Shown here piece by piece: positions 48,227 to 56,967 of a stretch of DNA of 64,000 nt. The DNA lies in the NCBI GenBank assembly GCA_030744625.1, contig JASLQF010000041.1, forward strand, positions 62,001 through 126,000. The letters run 5' to 3'. The position numbers and the translations under genes are program-made. This DNA comes from Rhodospirillales bacterium. GTDB taxonomy: Bacteria; Pseudomonadota; Alphaproteobacteria; Rhodospirillales; JASLQF01. Every line of letters starts with the position of its first letter. Within the stretch, counting starts at the first letter, position 1. The notes beneath the pieces were generated by a model. It searched no databases. It was not told where the DNA came from and saw only the letters and a program-made list of their open reading frames with translations.

Positions 48227-49621
48227 ATGAGCAACACCGTTGCCGATATCGCGGTAACCGGCGGGGTTGTCGTCAACAGCCGGGAAATGAAACAGGCCGA
48301 CGTCTACATCAGCGACGGCCTGGTCGATGGCGTGGAACCGGCGGGCAGCGGCCGCCAAGCCAAAAAGACCATCGATGCCGACGGCCGCTTGGTCCTTCCC
48401 GGCATCATCGATGCGCACCTTCATCCGGTCTATGCCGACCGCATCGACACCCTTTCGCAGGCCGCCGTGTGGGGCGGTATCACCACCCTCGTCCCCTATG
48501 TGGGAGCAGTCAAGGCGTGGGGCATGGAAGGCGGTCTGGTGGGGGCCATCGACACTTTCATCGAAGAGGGGGAAACCAGTTCGGTCATCGATTTCGGCTA
48601 CCATTGCAGCCTGGTCGGCGAGAACATCGAGACCATCGCCGAGACCATGCCCAAGCTCATCGACGCCGGGGTCACCTCGTTCAAAGGCTTCATGACCTAT
48701 GCCCGGCGCGGCATGCTGCTGAGCGACGAGGAACTGCTGCAGGTGATGGAACTGGTCACCGAGCACGGTGCCCTGTTCGCGGTCCATGCCGAGAACGGAC
48801 CCTTGGTCGATTACCTGGAAGACAAGTTCATCGCCGAGGGCAAGGAGACGCCGGAATACTACCTCCCCTCCCACCCCAACATCGCCGAGGCCGAGGCCGT
48901 GTTCCGCGCCCTCACCCTGGCTTCGGCCGTCGGCTGCCCCATGTATCTGCCCCACCTGACCTGCAAGGAGTCGTTGGAGGTGGTGCGGCTGTTCAGGCAG
49001 TGGGGCGCGCCGTCACCCCTCTTTGCCGAGACCTGCACCCATTTCCTGACCCTGACCGACGCCGAGATGACGCGCCGCGGCTCCCTCGCCAAGGTGGGAC
49101 CTCCGCTCAGGCAGCAGGATGACATCGAGGCCCTGTGGCAGGGCGTGGACGAGGGGACGATCGATGTGGTGGCCTCGGATTCCGGCGGCCCCATGATGGA
49201 AAAGAAGGAGCCCCTGTTCGAGAAGGTCTTCCAGGCGCCCTTCGGTTTCCCGGGCCAGGAGACCATGTTCACGGTCACCTACGACGAGGGGATCAACCAC
49301 GGTCGCGTTACCCTGCCGCGCCTGGTCCAGGTGACAACCGAGAACCCGGCCCGGATTTTCGGCCTCTATCCGCAAAAAGGCGTCCTCGAGAAAGGCTCGG
49401 ACGCCGATCTGGTGATCTTCGATCCGTCGGTCAGGCACAAAGTCGAGGCCGCCAACCAGCACGTCAAGATCGACTACACCATGTACGAGGGGCGGGAATG
49501 CCTGGGCGCTCCGGTCCTGGTCATGCAACGGGGCAAGGTGCTCCTCGAGGACGGTGAGTTCAAGGCGACACCGGGCCAAGGGAAGTTCCTGCCCAGGAAA
49601 CTGATATCCCATTCAGAATAA
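48227..49621 (+). CDS. Dihydropyrimidinase/hydantoinase-type amidohydrolase
   Basis: This 464-residue amidohydrolase shows the full binuclear metal set of the hydantoinase family: His64-x-His66 (DAHLHPVY), Lys153 in FKGFMTY (the carbamylated lysine), His187 in AVHAENG, His243 in YLPHLTC and Asp318 in VASDSGGP. Such enzymes open cyclic amides (hydantoins, dihydropyrimidines, sometimes allantoin) to carbamoyl compounds. It starts after GGAGGAG and is followed 11 nt later by a carbamoylase-like gene. I infer that it opens the ring produced by the molybdenum hydroxylase. Confidence 0.85.
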   Translation: MSNTVADIAVTGGVVVNSREMKQADVYISDGLVDGVEPAGSGRQAKKTIDADGRLVLPGIIDAHLHPVYADRIDTLSQAAVWGGITTLVPYVGAVKAWGMEGGLVGAIDTFIEEGETSSVIDFGYHCSLVGENIETIAETMPKLIDAGVTSFKGFMTYARRGMLLSDEELLQVMELVTEHGALFAVHAENGPLVDYLEDKFIAEGKETPEYYLPSHPNIAEAEAVFRALTLASAVGCPMYLPHLTCKESLEVVRLFRQWGAPSPLFAETCTHFLTLTDAEMTRRGSLAKVGPPLRQQDDIEALWQGVDEGTIDVVASDSGGPMMEKKEPLFEKVFQAPFGFPGQETMFTVTYDEGINHGRVTLPRLVQVTTENPARIFGLYPQKGVLEKGSDADLVIFDPSVRHKVEAANQHVKIDYTMYEGRECLGAPVLVMQRGKVLLEDGEFKATPGQGKFLPRKLISHSE

Positions 49622-49632
49622 GGAGCAAAAAA

Positions 49633-50511
49633 ATGGAAAAGCGGGAAATCAAGGTCGCGGCCTTGCAGATGAAGAACCTACCGGGTTCCAAGAAGGAAGA
49701 AAAACTGGAAAAGATCCTTTCCCTCATCGAGAAGGCATCGGAGGAAGGCTGCCAGATCATCCTGCCGCCCGAGCTTTGCACCTCGGACTATGAAAGCTTC
49801 TACGTCAAGGACACGGCCCTGTTCGCGGAGGCGGAGCCGATCCCCGGACCGTCCACCGACGCGGTCGGCAAGCTGACCAAGAAATACGGCAACTACGTCA
49901 TCTTTCCCATGTTCGAGTGCAAGGCCCCCGGCATCTACTACAACTCGGCCGCCACGGTCGGGCCCGACGGCACGGTGGTCGGCAACTACCGCAAGACCCA
50001 CGTCGCCGGGGTCGTGGTACTGGAAAAACTTTATTTCCGCAGCGGCCAGAAGTTCGAGGTGTGGGAGACCGCCTTCCCGCCGGCCGCCAAGGTGGGAACC
50101 ATCATCTGCCATGATCGGCGCTATCCCGAGACCTCGCGTATCCTCGCCATGATGGGCGCCGAGGTCATGTTCTGTCCGACGGCGGCACCGGGATACGCCG
50201 GCGGCGTCCACTGGGAGTTGATCAACCGGGCGCGGTCCGTCGATACCGGCATGTACACGGTCTATTCGAACCGCGTCGGCAAGGAATGGGAGAAGGACTA
50301 TTTCGGCGGCTCGATGATCGTCAGCCCCCAGGGCGAGGTCATCGCCCACGGCGACAAGGAAGAGGACGCCGTGATCTCGGCGGTTCTCGACCTGGCCGAG
50401 GTCGACAAGGCACGCATCGCCGTGCCGACGCTCCGCGACATCCGCAACGACTTCTACGTCCGCTACTACAGCCGCCCCAGCTACGACGAACTGATGCCGA
50501 CCGAGGCCTGA
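49633..50511 (+). CDS. Nitrilase-superfamily amidohydrolase (carbamoylase-like)
   Basis: This 292-residue nitrilase-superfamily enzyme has a clear catalytic triad: Glu47 (LPPELCTSDY), Lys121 (NYRKTHVAG) and Cys159 (IICHDRRYPE). Length and the HDRRYPET segment fit N-carbamoyl-D-amino-acid hydrolase or beta-ureidopropionase. Next to a hydantoinase and upstream of sarcosine oxidase it would release CO2 and ammonia from a carbamoyl amino acid, with N-carbamoylsarcosine as the attractive candidate. A simple amidase role is the main alternative. Confidence 0.82.
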   Translation: MEKREIKVAALQMKNLPGSKKEEKLEKILSLIEKASEEGCQIILPPELCTSDYESFYVKDTALFAEAEPIPGPSTDAVGKLTKKYGNYVIFPMFECKAPGIYYNSAATVGPDGTVVGNYRKTHVAGVVVLEKLYFRSGQKFEVWETAFPPAAKVGTIICHDRRYPETSRILAMMGAEVMFCPTAAPGYAGGVHWELINRARSVDTGMYTVYSNRVGKEWEKDYFGGSMIVSPQGEVIAHGDKEEDAVISAVLDLAEVDKARIAVPTLRDIRNDFYVRYYSRPSYDELMPTEA

Positions 50512-50560
50512 CCGGACGCCGCCCGTCGCGCCGCGAAGGTGCCTTGATCGAGGCTTACCG

Positions 50561-51817
50561 ATGACCCGTTACTCGGCGCTCAGCTTGATCCGGAACGCCC
50601 TCGCCGGCAACCGAGGCTGGCCCCGCGCCTGGCGGGATGCACAACCGCGCGCGGAATACGACGTGGTCATCGTCGGTGGCGGCGGACACGGCCTGGCCAG
50701 CGCCTACTACCTGGCCAGGGAGCACGGTGTCTCCAAGGTCGCGGTCCTCGAGAAGGGGTACGTCGGGGGCGGCAATACCGGCCGCAACACGACCATCGTT
50801 CGATCGAACTACATGATCGACGGCAACACCCGCTTCTACGAGTGGTCGATGAAGCTGTGGGAGGGTTTGAGCCGCGACCTCAACTTCAACGTCATGTTCT
50901 CCCAGCGCGGCCAGCTCAACCTGTGCCATTCCAAGGCGCAGATGGACGCGGCGGCGCGCCGGGGAAACATCATGCGGCTGAACGGCATCGACGCGGAATT
51001 GCTTTCCCGGCACGAGGTGCGGCGCATGGCCCCCATCCTCGACTTCTCGGATCGGGCCCGCTTTCCCATCCACGGGGCGCTGTGGCAGCAACGCGCCGGC
51101 ACGGCGCGCCATGACGCCGTCGCCTGGGGCTACGCGCGGGCGGCGGATCGCCACGGTGTCGACATCATCCAGCAATGCGAGGTCACCGGGTTGATCCGTG
51201 ATCAAGGCCGCGTCGTCGGCGTCGACACCACCCGGGGCCCGATCCGGGCTGGGAAGGTCGGACTGGCCGTCGCCGGACACACCAGTGAACTGGCCGCCAT
51301 GGCCGGGCTCCGGCTTCCCATCGAGACCCATCTTCTGCAGGCCTTCGTGACCGAGCCGGTCAAGCCGGTCCTCGACGTCGTCGTCGCCTTCGGCGCCGCC
51401 CATCTCTACGTCTCCCAATCCGACCACGGAGGGCTGGTCATGGGTGGTGACCTCGACGGCTACAACTCCTACGAGCAGCGTGGGGACTTGCCGATCGTCG
51501 AGGAAACGATGGCGGCGGTCAAATCGCTGCTGCCCCTCGTATCCCGCCTCAGAATCCTCCGCCAATGGAGCGGCGTCATGGATATGACCATGGACGGCAG
51601 CCCCATCATCTGCAAGGCCCCGGTCGACGGCCTCTACATCAACGGCGGATGGTGCTATGGCGGTTTCAAGGCGACGCCGGCCTCGGGCTGGTGCTTCGCC
51701 CATACCATCGCCAACGACCGGGCGCACGACCTGAGCGCGCGCTTCACCATGGAGCGCTTCCATCGTGGCCATCAGCTCGACGAAAAGGGCATGGGGCCGA
51801 TCCCAGGCGCCCATTGA
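50561..51817 (+). CDS. soxB: Sarcosine oxidase beta subunit
   Basis: This 418-residue flavoprotein subunit has an N-terminal FAD site (DVVIVGGGGHGLASAYYLA) and GGNTGRNTTIVRSNY. His184 in ARHDAVAWGYAR stands where the covalent FMN attaches in tetrameric sarcosine oxidase. GGWCYGGFKATPASGW near the C-terminus is family-typical. It oxidises the methylamine bond of sarcosine to glycine and a C1 unit. The gene order B-D-A-G is canonical. Confidence 0.92.
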   Translation: MTRYSALSLIRNALAGNRGWPRAWRDAQPRAEYDVVIVGGGGHGLASAYYLAREHGVSKVAVLEKGYVGGGNTGRNTTIVRSNYMIDGNTRFYEWSMKLWEGLSRDLNFNVMFSQRGQLNLCHSKAQMDAAARRGNIMRLNGIDAELLSRHEVRRMAPILDFSDRARFPIHGALWQQRAGTARHDAVAWGYARAADRHGVDIIQQCEVTGLIRDQGRVVGVDTTRGPIRAGKVGLAVAGHTSELAAMAGLRLPIETHLLQAFVTEPVKPVLDVVVAFGAAHLYVSQSDHGGLVMGGDLDGYNSYEQRGDLPIVEETMAAVKSLLPLVSRLRILRQWSGVMDMTMDGSPIICKAPVDGLYINGGWCYGGFKATPASGWCFAHTIANDRAHDLSARFTMERFHRGHQLDEKGMGPIPGAH

Positions 51818-51827
51818 GAGGACCGGC

Positions 51828-52097
51828 ATGCTGAGAATTGCCTGCCCATACTGTGGCGAACGCGATCAGGTGGAGTTCGCGTATGGCGGCGACGCCAGCG
51901 AGGGATTCCCCGAGCTCGCAGATTCGGACGTCGGGCGCTGGACCAAGTTCGTGTTCGTTCGCGAAAACCCCCGGGGCGTGCACGGCGAGTACTGGCATCA
52001 CCAGTACGGATGCCGGCAGTGGCTGCGGGTGGTACGCGACACCGTTACCCACCAGGTCCACTCGGTGGCTCCGGCCCGCCAGGGCGACCGCACATGA
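51828..52097 (+). CDS. soxD: Sarcosine oxidase delta subunit
   Basis: This 89-residue zinc-binding subunit has CPYCGERDQVEFAYGGDA at the N-terminus and HHQYGCRQWLRVVRDT later, giving the Cys/His ligand set of SoxD. It starts 10 nt after soxB and overlaps soxA by 4 nt. Confidence 0.92.
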   Translation: MLRIACPYCGERDQVEFAYGGDASEGFPELADSDVGRWTKFVFVRENPRGVHGEYWHHQYGCRQWLRVVRDTVTHQVHSVAPARQGDRT

Positions 52098-55009
52098 CGG
52101 ACCAGCCCGATCGCCTTGGGCAAGGCGGGCGCATCGACCGCTCGCGAGCCCTATCCTTTACTTTCGACGGCCGCGCCTATGCCGGCTGGTCCGGCGATAC
52201 CCTGGCCTCGGCCCTGCTCGCCAACGGCGTCCACCTGGTCGGCCGCAGCTTCAAGTATCACCGGCCGCGGGGCGTTTACGCGGCAGGGGTGGAGGAGCCC
52301 AACGCACTGGTCACCTTGCGAAAGGGCGGCCGCCACGAGCCCAACGTCGCGGCGACGACCGTCGAGTTGTTCGATGGCCTGGTGGCGGAAAGCCAGAACA
52401 GGTGGCCTTCCCTGGGGCTCGACATGCTCGGCGCCATCGACCGCTTGCCGCCGGTTTTCGCGGCCGGCTTCTACTACAAGACCTTCCTCGGGCCGACCCG
52501 CAAGGCCTGGATGTTCTACGAGCGGTTGATCCGCCGCACCGGCGGGATGGGCAAGCCGCCGGGCCAACCGGACCCCGACCGCTACGAGAAGGCGCACGCC
52601 TTCTGCGACGTGCTGGTCGTCGGCGGCGGGCCGTCGGGGCTGGCCGCCGCCCTCGCCGCCGGGCGCGACGGCGCCCGGGTGGTTGTGGTCGAGAACGAAC
52701 CGGTGCTGGGGGGATCGCTGCTGGCAAGGCCGCGCGGAGGAGAAAGCGACGCCTGGCTCGCCGCCGCCATCGACGAGCTGGCGGCCCTTCCCAACGTCCG
52801 GGTGATGACGCGGACGACTGCTTTCGGCGCCTACGACAACCTGGTTTTCGGCCTGGCGGAGAGGGTCAACGACCACCTTGCCGAGCCCCCGCCCTACCAG
52901 CCCCGCCAACGCTATTGGGTGTTGCGGGCGCGCCGGGCGGTGCTGGCCAGCGGCATGATCGAGCGGCCCATCGTTTTCGGCAACAACGATCTGCCGGGCG
53001 TCATGCTGGCCTCCGCCGCCCGCTGCTACCTCAATCGCTACGCGGCGCTGGCGGGGCGCACGGTGGTCGCCTTCACCAACAACGACAGCGCCTATGACGC
53101 GGCCATTGAGCTGGCGGCGGCGGGCGCCGATGTCTCGATGGTCGACGTCAGGCGCCAAATTCCCGGCCAACTCGAACGACAGGCCCGGGACGCCGGTGTC
53201 TCCCTGCTCCTCGGCCATGCCGTCGGCGGCGCGAACGGCCGGAGGGCCGTCGACAGCGTCGATGTCATCGAGTTCGACGCCGCCTCGCCGAGCGCCGGCG
53301 CGGTCAAGTCGCGACTGCCCTGCGACCTGGTGGCGGTATCGGGGGGGTGGACGCCGACCCTGCATCTGCTGGCCCAGCGCGGCTCGAAACCGGTGTTCGA
53401 CGAAACCCTCGCCATGCTGGTCCCGGAGGTCGTCCCCGAGGGATTCCGTGTCGTCGGCGGGGCGGCGGCCGAGGAAGCCCCCCTCGCCGGCCTGGCGCCG
53501 GAAAGGAGTTTGGCCACCATCGCCCCGGTGTGGGCGATCGCCGACCCCCTGGGCGCCAGGCCGAGGAAGAAGTTCGTCGATATTCAGAACGACGTCACGA
53601 CCGACGATATCTCCCTGGCCCACCTCGAGGGCTACGAGGCGGTCGAGCACCTGAAGCGTTACACCTCGCAGGGGATGGGCACCGACCAGGGCAAGACGTC
53701 CAATCTCAACGCCCTGGCCATCCTCGCCGGACTGCGCGATGAGCCGCGCGGGACCGTCGGCACGACGACCTATAGGCCGCCCTACACGCCGGTCTCGATC
53801 GGCGCCCTCGGCGGCGCCGGGACGGGCCAACACTTCATGCCCGTCCGCCGCTCGCCGATACACGACTGGCATCAGGGAAACGGCGCCGTGTTCACCGACG
53901 CCGGGCTGTGGCAACGGCCATGGTATTACCCCAAGGCCGGGGAGTCGCTGGACGCCGCCTATGTCCGCGAGGCCGGCGAGGTCCGCGACGGCGTCGGCAT
54001 GGTCGATGTTTCGAGCCTCGGCAAGATCGACGTCCAGGGACCGGACGCCGCCGACTTCCTGGACCGGGTCTACGTCAACAACTGGCGATCCCTGCCCGTC
54101 GGAAAAGCCAGATACGGTGTCATGCTACGCGCCGACGGTATCGTTCTCGACGACGGAACCACGTCGCGCATTTCCGAGGACCATTACTTCATGACCACCA
54201 CCACCGCCAATGCCGGCGTGGTCATGACGCAATTCGAGTTCCTGTTGCAGGCGGCGTGGCCCGAGTTGAAGGTCCAGGTGACCTCGGTGACCGGCCAGTG
54301 GGCGGGTATCGCCGTGGCCGGACCGCGAAGCCGCGATCTCCTGGCACGCCTGGTCGTCGACCTCGATTTCGACAACGACGCGTTCCCGTTCATGGGCGTG
54401 CGCCACGGTCACGCCGGCGACATTCCGGTGCGCCTGTTGCGGATCAGCTTTTCCGGCGAACTGGCCTACGAGGTCTATACGCCGGCGGACTACGGAGAGG
54501 AGTTGTGGCGGGCGGTCCACGACCACGGCCGGGAATTCGGCCTGGTGGTCTACGGGACGGAAGCGTTGGGCGCCTTGCGAATCGAGAAGGGGCACGTGGC
54601 CGGTCCGGAGATCGACGGCCGGACGACGCTTTCCGACCTCGGCCTGGAACGGATGGCCAGCAAGAAGAAGCCTTACCTCGGCGGCGCGTTGATGGAACGC
54701 GAGGGACTGACCGAAGCCGACCGCCCGCGCTTGGTCGGTCTCGAAACCACCGACCGCGGCACCAAGCTAAGGGCCGGCGCCATCCTTTGCCAGCCCGGCC
54801 GGCACCAGGGCCACGGCATCGGGGTCGTCACCTCGGTGACCTACTCGCCGGCGCTCGGCGGAAACATCGGTATCGGCCTCCTCGCCGGCGGCATGTCGAG
54901 AGAGGGAGAGGTGATCGACGCGGTATTCCCCTTGCGCGGAGAGGTCGTCGCGGTCCGCGTCCGATCCCCGCACTTCGTCGATCCCGAGGGAGAACGGCTG
55001 CATGCTTGA
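52094..55009 (+). CDS. soxA: Sarcosine oxidase alpha subunit
   Basis: This 971-residue subunit has an N-terminal ferredoxin-like fold (SFTFDGRAYAGWSGDTLASA, GRSFKYHRPRGVYAAGVEEP). An NAD-binding region follows (DVLVVGGGPSGLAAALAAGR). The C-terminal half is a GcvT-like tetrahydrofolate domain (VGMVDVSSLGKIDVQGPDAA, YGTEALGALRIEKGHVAGPE). That domain captures the formaldehyde unit as methylene-tetrahydrofolate. Length and domain order equal the standard SoxA. Its start overlaps soxD (ATGA) and its end overlaps soxG by 8 nt. Confidence 0.93.
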   Translation: MTDQPDRLGQGGRIDRSRALSFTFDGRAYAGWSGDTLASALLANGVHLVGRSFKYHRPRGVYAAGVEEPNALVTLRKGGRHEPNVAATTVELFDGLVAESQNRWPSLGLDMLGAIDRLPPVFAAGFYYKTFLGPTRKAWMFYERLIRRTGGMGKPPGQPDPDRYEKAHAFCDVLVVGGGPSGLAAALAAGRDGARVVVVENEPVLGGSLLARPRGGESDAWLAAAIDELAALPNVRVMTRTTAFGAYDNLVFGLAERVNDHLAEPPPYQPRQRYWVLRARRAVLASGMIERPIVFGNNDLPGVMLASAARCYLNRYAALAGRTVVAFTNNDSAYDAAIELAAAGADVSMVDVRRQIPGQLERQARDAGVSLLLGHAVGGANGRRAVDSVDVIEFDAASPSAGAVKSRLPCDLVAVSGGWTPTLHLLAQRGSKPVFDETLAMLVPEVVPEGFRVVGGAAAEEAPLAGLAPERSLATIAPVWAIADPLGARPRKKFVDIQNDVTTDDISLAHLEGYEAVEHLKRYTSQGMGTDQGKTSNLNALAILAGLRDEPRGTVGTTTYRPPYTPVSIGALGGAGTGQHFMPVRRSPIHDWHQGNGAVFTDAGLWQRPWYYPKAGESLDAAYVREAGEVRDGVGMVDVSSLGKIDVQGPDAADFLDRVYVNNWRSLPVGKARYGVMLRADGIVLDDGTTSRISEDHYFMTTTTANAGVVMTQFEFLLQAAWPELKVQVTSVTGQWAGIAVAGPRSRDLLARLVVDLDFDNDAFPFMGVRHGHAGDIPVRLLRISFSGELAYEVYTPADYGEELWRAVHDHGREFGLVVYGTEALGALRIEKGHVAGPEIDGRTTLSDLGLERMASKKKPYLGGALMEREGLTEADRPRLVGLETTDRGTKLRAGAILCQPGRHQGHGIGVVTSVTYSPALGGNIGIGLLAGGMSREGEVIDAVFPLRGEVVAVRVRSPHFVDPEGERLHA

Positions 55010-55595
55010 ACGGCGCTCGGCACTCGCCGCCATATACCGGGTCGGCCGCATCGGCGCCGGAGACGGTCCGCCTTCGCTGAGCGTCCACGAGCGCCTCGCC
55101 CGCGACCTGGTTCAGGTCTCGGGCTGGCCGCAAAGCTTCCCTTCGCAGTGCCGGAGGCTGGAGACGATGTTGGACTTTCCGATGCCCGATGACGGCTTGA
55201 AAGCGGTGTCCCACGGTGAGAGCACCATTTTTCGAGTCGGGCCCGAGCGCCTGTGGCTGGCCGGGCCCTGGCCGGGCCTGGATCCGGCATCGCCCGGCGA
55301 CGAGGCCGTGGTCACAGACATCGGACACAGCCGTACCGTCTTGCGCGTCGCCGGTCCCCAGAGCCGGGTGCTCCTCAACCGCGGACTACCCATCGACCTC
55401 GACGAGGCGGCCTTTCCGGCGGGTTCGTTCGCGCAAAGCGTTATCCATCACATGGCGGTCCTCGTTCACCACCTCGATGGCCAGGACGAAGCCGTTTTCG
55501 ACGTTTACGTTCCACGGGATTTCGCCGTCAGCTTCTGGCAGTGGTTGACCGAGGCGGCGGAAGCGTTCGGCTGTCAAATCGAGGAACCTGGGTAA
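55002..55595 (+). CDS. soxG: Sarcosine oxidase gamma subunit
   Basis: This 197-residue subunit matches SoxG in position and pattern: LVQVSGWPQSFP, RVGPERLWLAGPWPG, GHSRTVLRVAGPQSRVLLNR and FDVYVPRDFAVSFWQWL. It belongs to the GcvT-like small subunits and completes the alpha-beta-gamma-delta complex. Its stop overlaps the start of the MmgE/PrpD gene (TAATG), so the operon continues past sox. Confidence 0.85.
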   Translation: MLERRSALAAIYRVGRIGAGDGPPSLSVHERLARDLVQVSGWPQSFPSQCRRLETMLDFPMPDDGLKAVSHGESTIFRVGPERLWLAGPWPGLDPASPGDEAVVTDIGHSRTVLRVAGPQSRVLLNRGLPIDLDEAAFPAGSFAQSVIHHMAVLVHHLDGQDEAVFDVYVPRDFAVSFWQWLTEAAEAFGCQIEEPG

Positions 55596-56941
55596 TGTCG
55601 CCGACCTTGGCCGAGCGAATCTCCTCCTGGTCCAGCGCGCTGGACCTCGACGCGGTGCCCGGCGAGGTCGTCGACGTGGCGAAGCGCTGCATCATCGACC
55701 TGCTCGGGGTGACCATGGCGGCGGTTCCTCATCCGTTGCCGCGGCGCGTTCTCGATTACGCCAGGCGGGTCCATGCGGGCGGCACGGCAACGGTCCTCGG
55801 TCACGGCGAACGTTTGTCGCCGGTCGGCGCCGCCCTGGTCAACGGGACGGCCGGTCACACCCTCGACTTCGACGACACCAGCTATACCGGGATCATGCAC
55901 GGATCCACCGTCGCCCTGCCGGCCGCCCTGGCGGCGACGGAAGAGGCCGGCGGGGACGGCCGCCGGCTCCTCGAAGCCTTCGTCGTCGGCTCAGAGGTCA
56001 CCTACGCCATCGCCCTGCTGTGCACCACGGAGCACTATTTCAAGGGATGGTGGAGCACGGCGACGTGCGGGGCTTTCGGCGCCGCGGCCGCGGCGGCCAA
56101 GGGGTTGGGCCTGTCGGCGGCGGATACCACCTCGGCCCTGGCGCTGGCCGGGGCGCAGGCATGCGGACAGAAGGCCGCCTTCGGGAGCGATGCCAAACCC
56201 TATCTCGCCGGACGAGCGGCGGCCATCGGCGTCGAGGCCGCGCTTTTGGCGGGCATGGGACTGGTCGGTCCTTCCGACGTCCTCGAGGGTCGCAACGGTT
56301 TTCTCCAGTTGCTCAACGACGATCGGAGCGAGTCCGCGGGCATCGACGGTCTCGGCCGGGTGTGGCGCCTGGTCGATCCCGGGATATTCTTCAAGCGCTA
56401 CCCGGTCTGCTCGGCGGCCCATGCGGCGGTGGAATTGACGCAGCGCCTGCTCGAGGATAACAACATTCGAGGCGAAGACGTGCGCAGGGTCATTTGCGAG
56501 GTTCCGCCGGTGGTCGCCATCAGTCTCGTCCACGACCGGCCCGAGACGGCGCAGGAAGCCCAGTTCTCGCTGCCCTTCGCGGTGGGCACCATGCTCGTCC
56601 GCGGCGAGCTTCGCATCGAGGATCTGAGAGACGAGGCCCTGTCGGACCGGCGCATCCGCGAGGCCATGGCCAAGGTCGAGTTGCGCCGGGTCGATGCCCT
56701 CGATCGTAAAGAGGCGCCGGAGGGGGCGCGGGTAACCCTTGTCGGCGCCGACGGGACCGAGGTTGCGGATTATTTGGGGGAGGCGTCGGGAATGCCCGGC
56801 AATCCGATCAGCGACGAACTTCTCCACGACAAGTTCCGTCGTTGCGTGGCCGCCGGAGGGCTCCCCGATGAACAGGCGCGGGCGCTGCTGGAACGCCTGA
56901 GGCGCATCGAGACGGCGCCGCCCGAACGGATAATCCTCTAG
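55595..56941 (+). CDS. MmgE/PrpD-family protein
   Basis: This 448-residue protein has the MmgE/PrpD two-domain fold: RCIIDLLGVTMAAVPHPLPR, ALVNGTAGHTLDFDDTSYTG and HGSTVALPAALAATEEAGGD in the helical domain, then FKRYPVCSAAHAAVELTQ in the lid domain. Known members dehydrate 2-methylcitrate or decarboxylate cis-aconitate. No methylcitrate genes are nearby, so a dehydratase or decarboxylase for a carboxylic intermediate of this pathway is more likely. Its start overlaps soxG. Confidence 0.85.
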   Translation: MSPTLAERISSWSSALDLDAVPGEVVDVAKRCIIDLLGVTMAAVPHPLPRRVLDYARRVHAGGTATVLGHGERLSPVGAALVNGTAGHTLDFDDTSYTGIMHGSTVALPAALAATEEAGGDGRRLLEAFVVGSEVTYAIALLCTTEHYFKGWWSTATCGAFGAAAAAAKGLGLSAADTTSALALAGAQACGQKAAFGSDAKPYLAGRAAAIGVEAALLAGMGLVGPSDVLEGRNGFLQLLNDDRSESAGIDGLGRVWRLVDPGIFFKRYPVCSAAHAAVELTQRLLEDNNIRGEDVRRVICEVPPVVAISLVHDRPETAQEAQFSLPFAVGTMLVRGELRIEDLRDEALSDRRIREAMAKVELRRVDALDRKEAPEGARVTLVGADGTEVADYLGEASGMPGNPISDELLHDKFRRCVAAGGLPDEQARALLERLRRIETAPPERIIL

Positions 56942-56967
56942 CCGTACGCAAGGAGGCTCGAAACGGA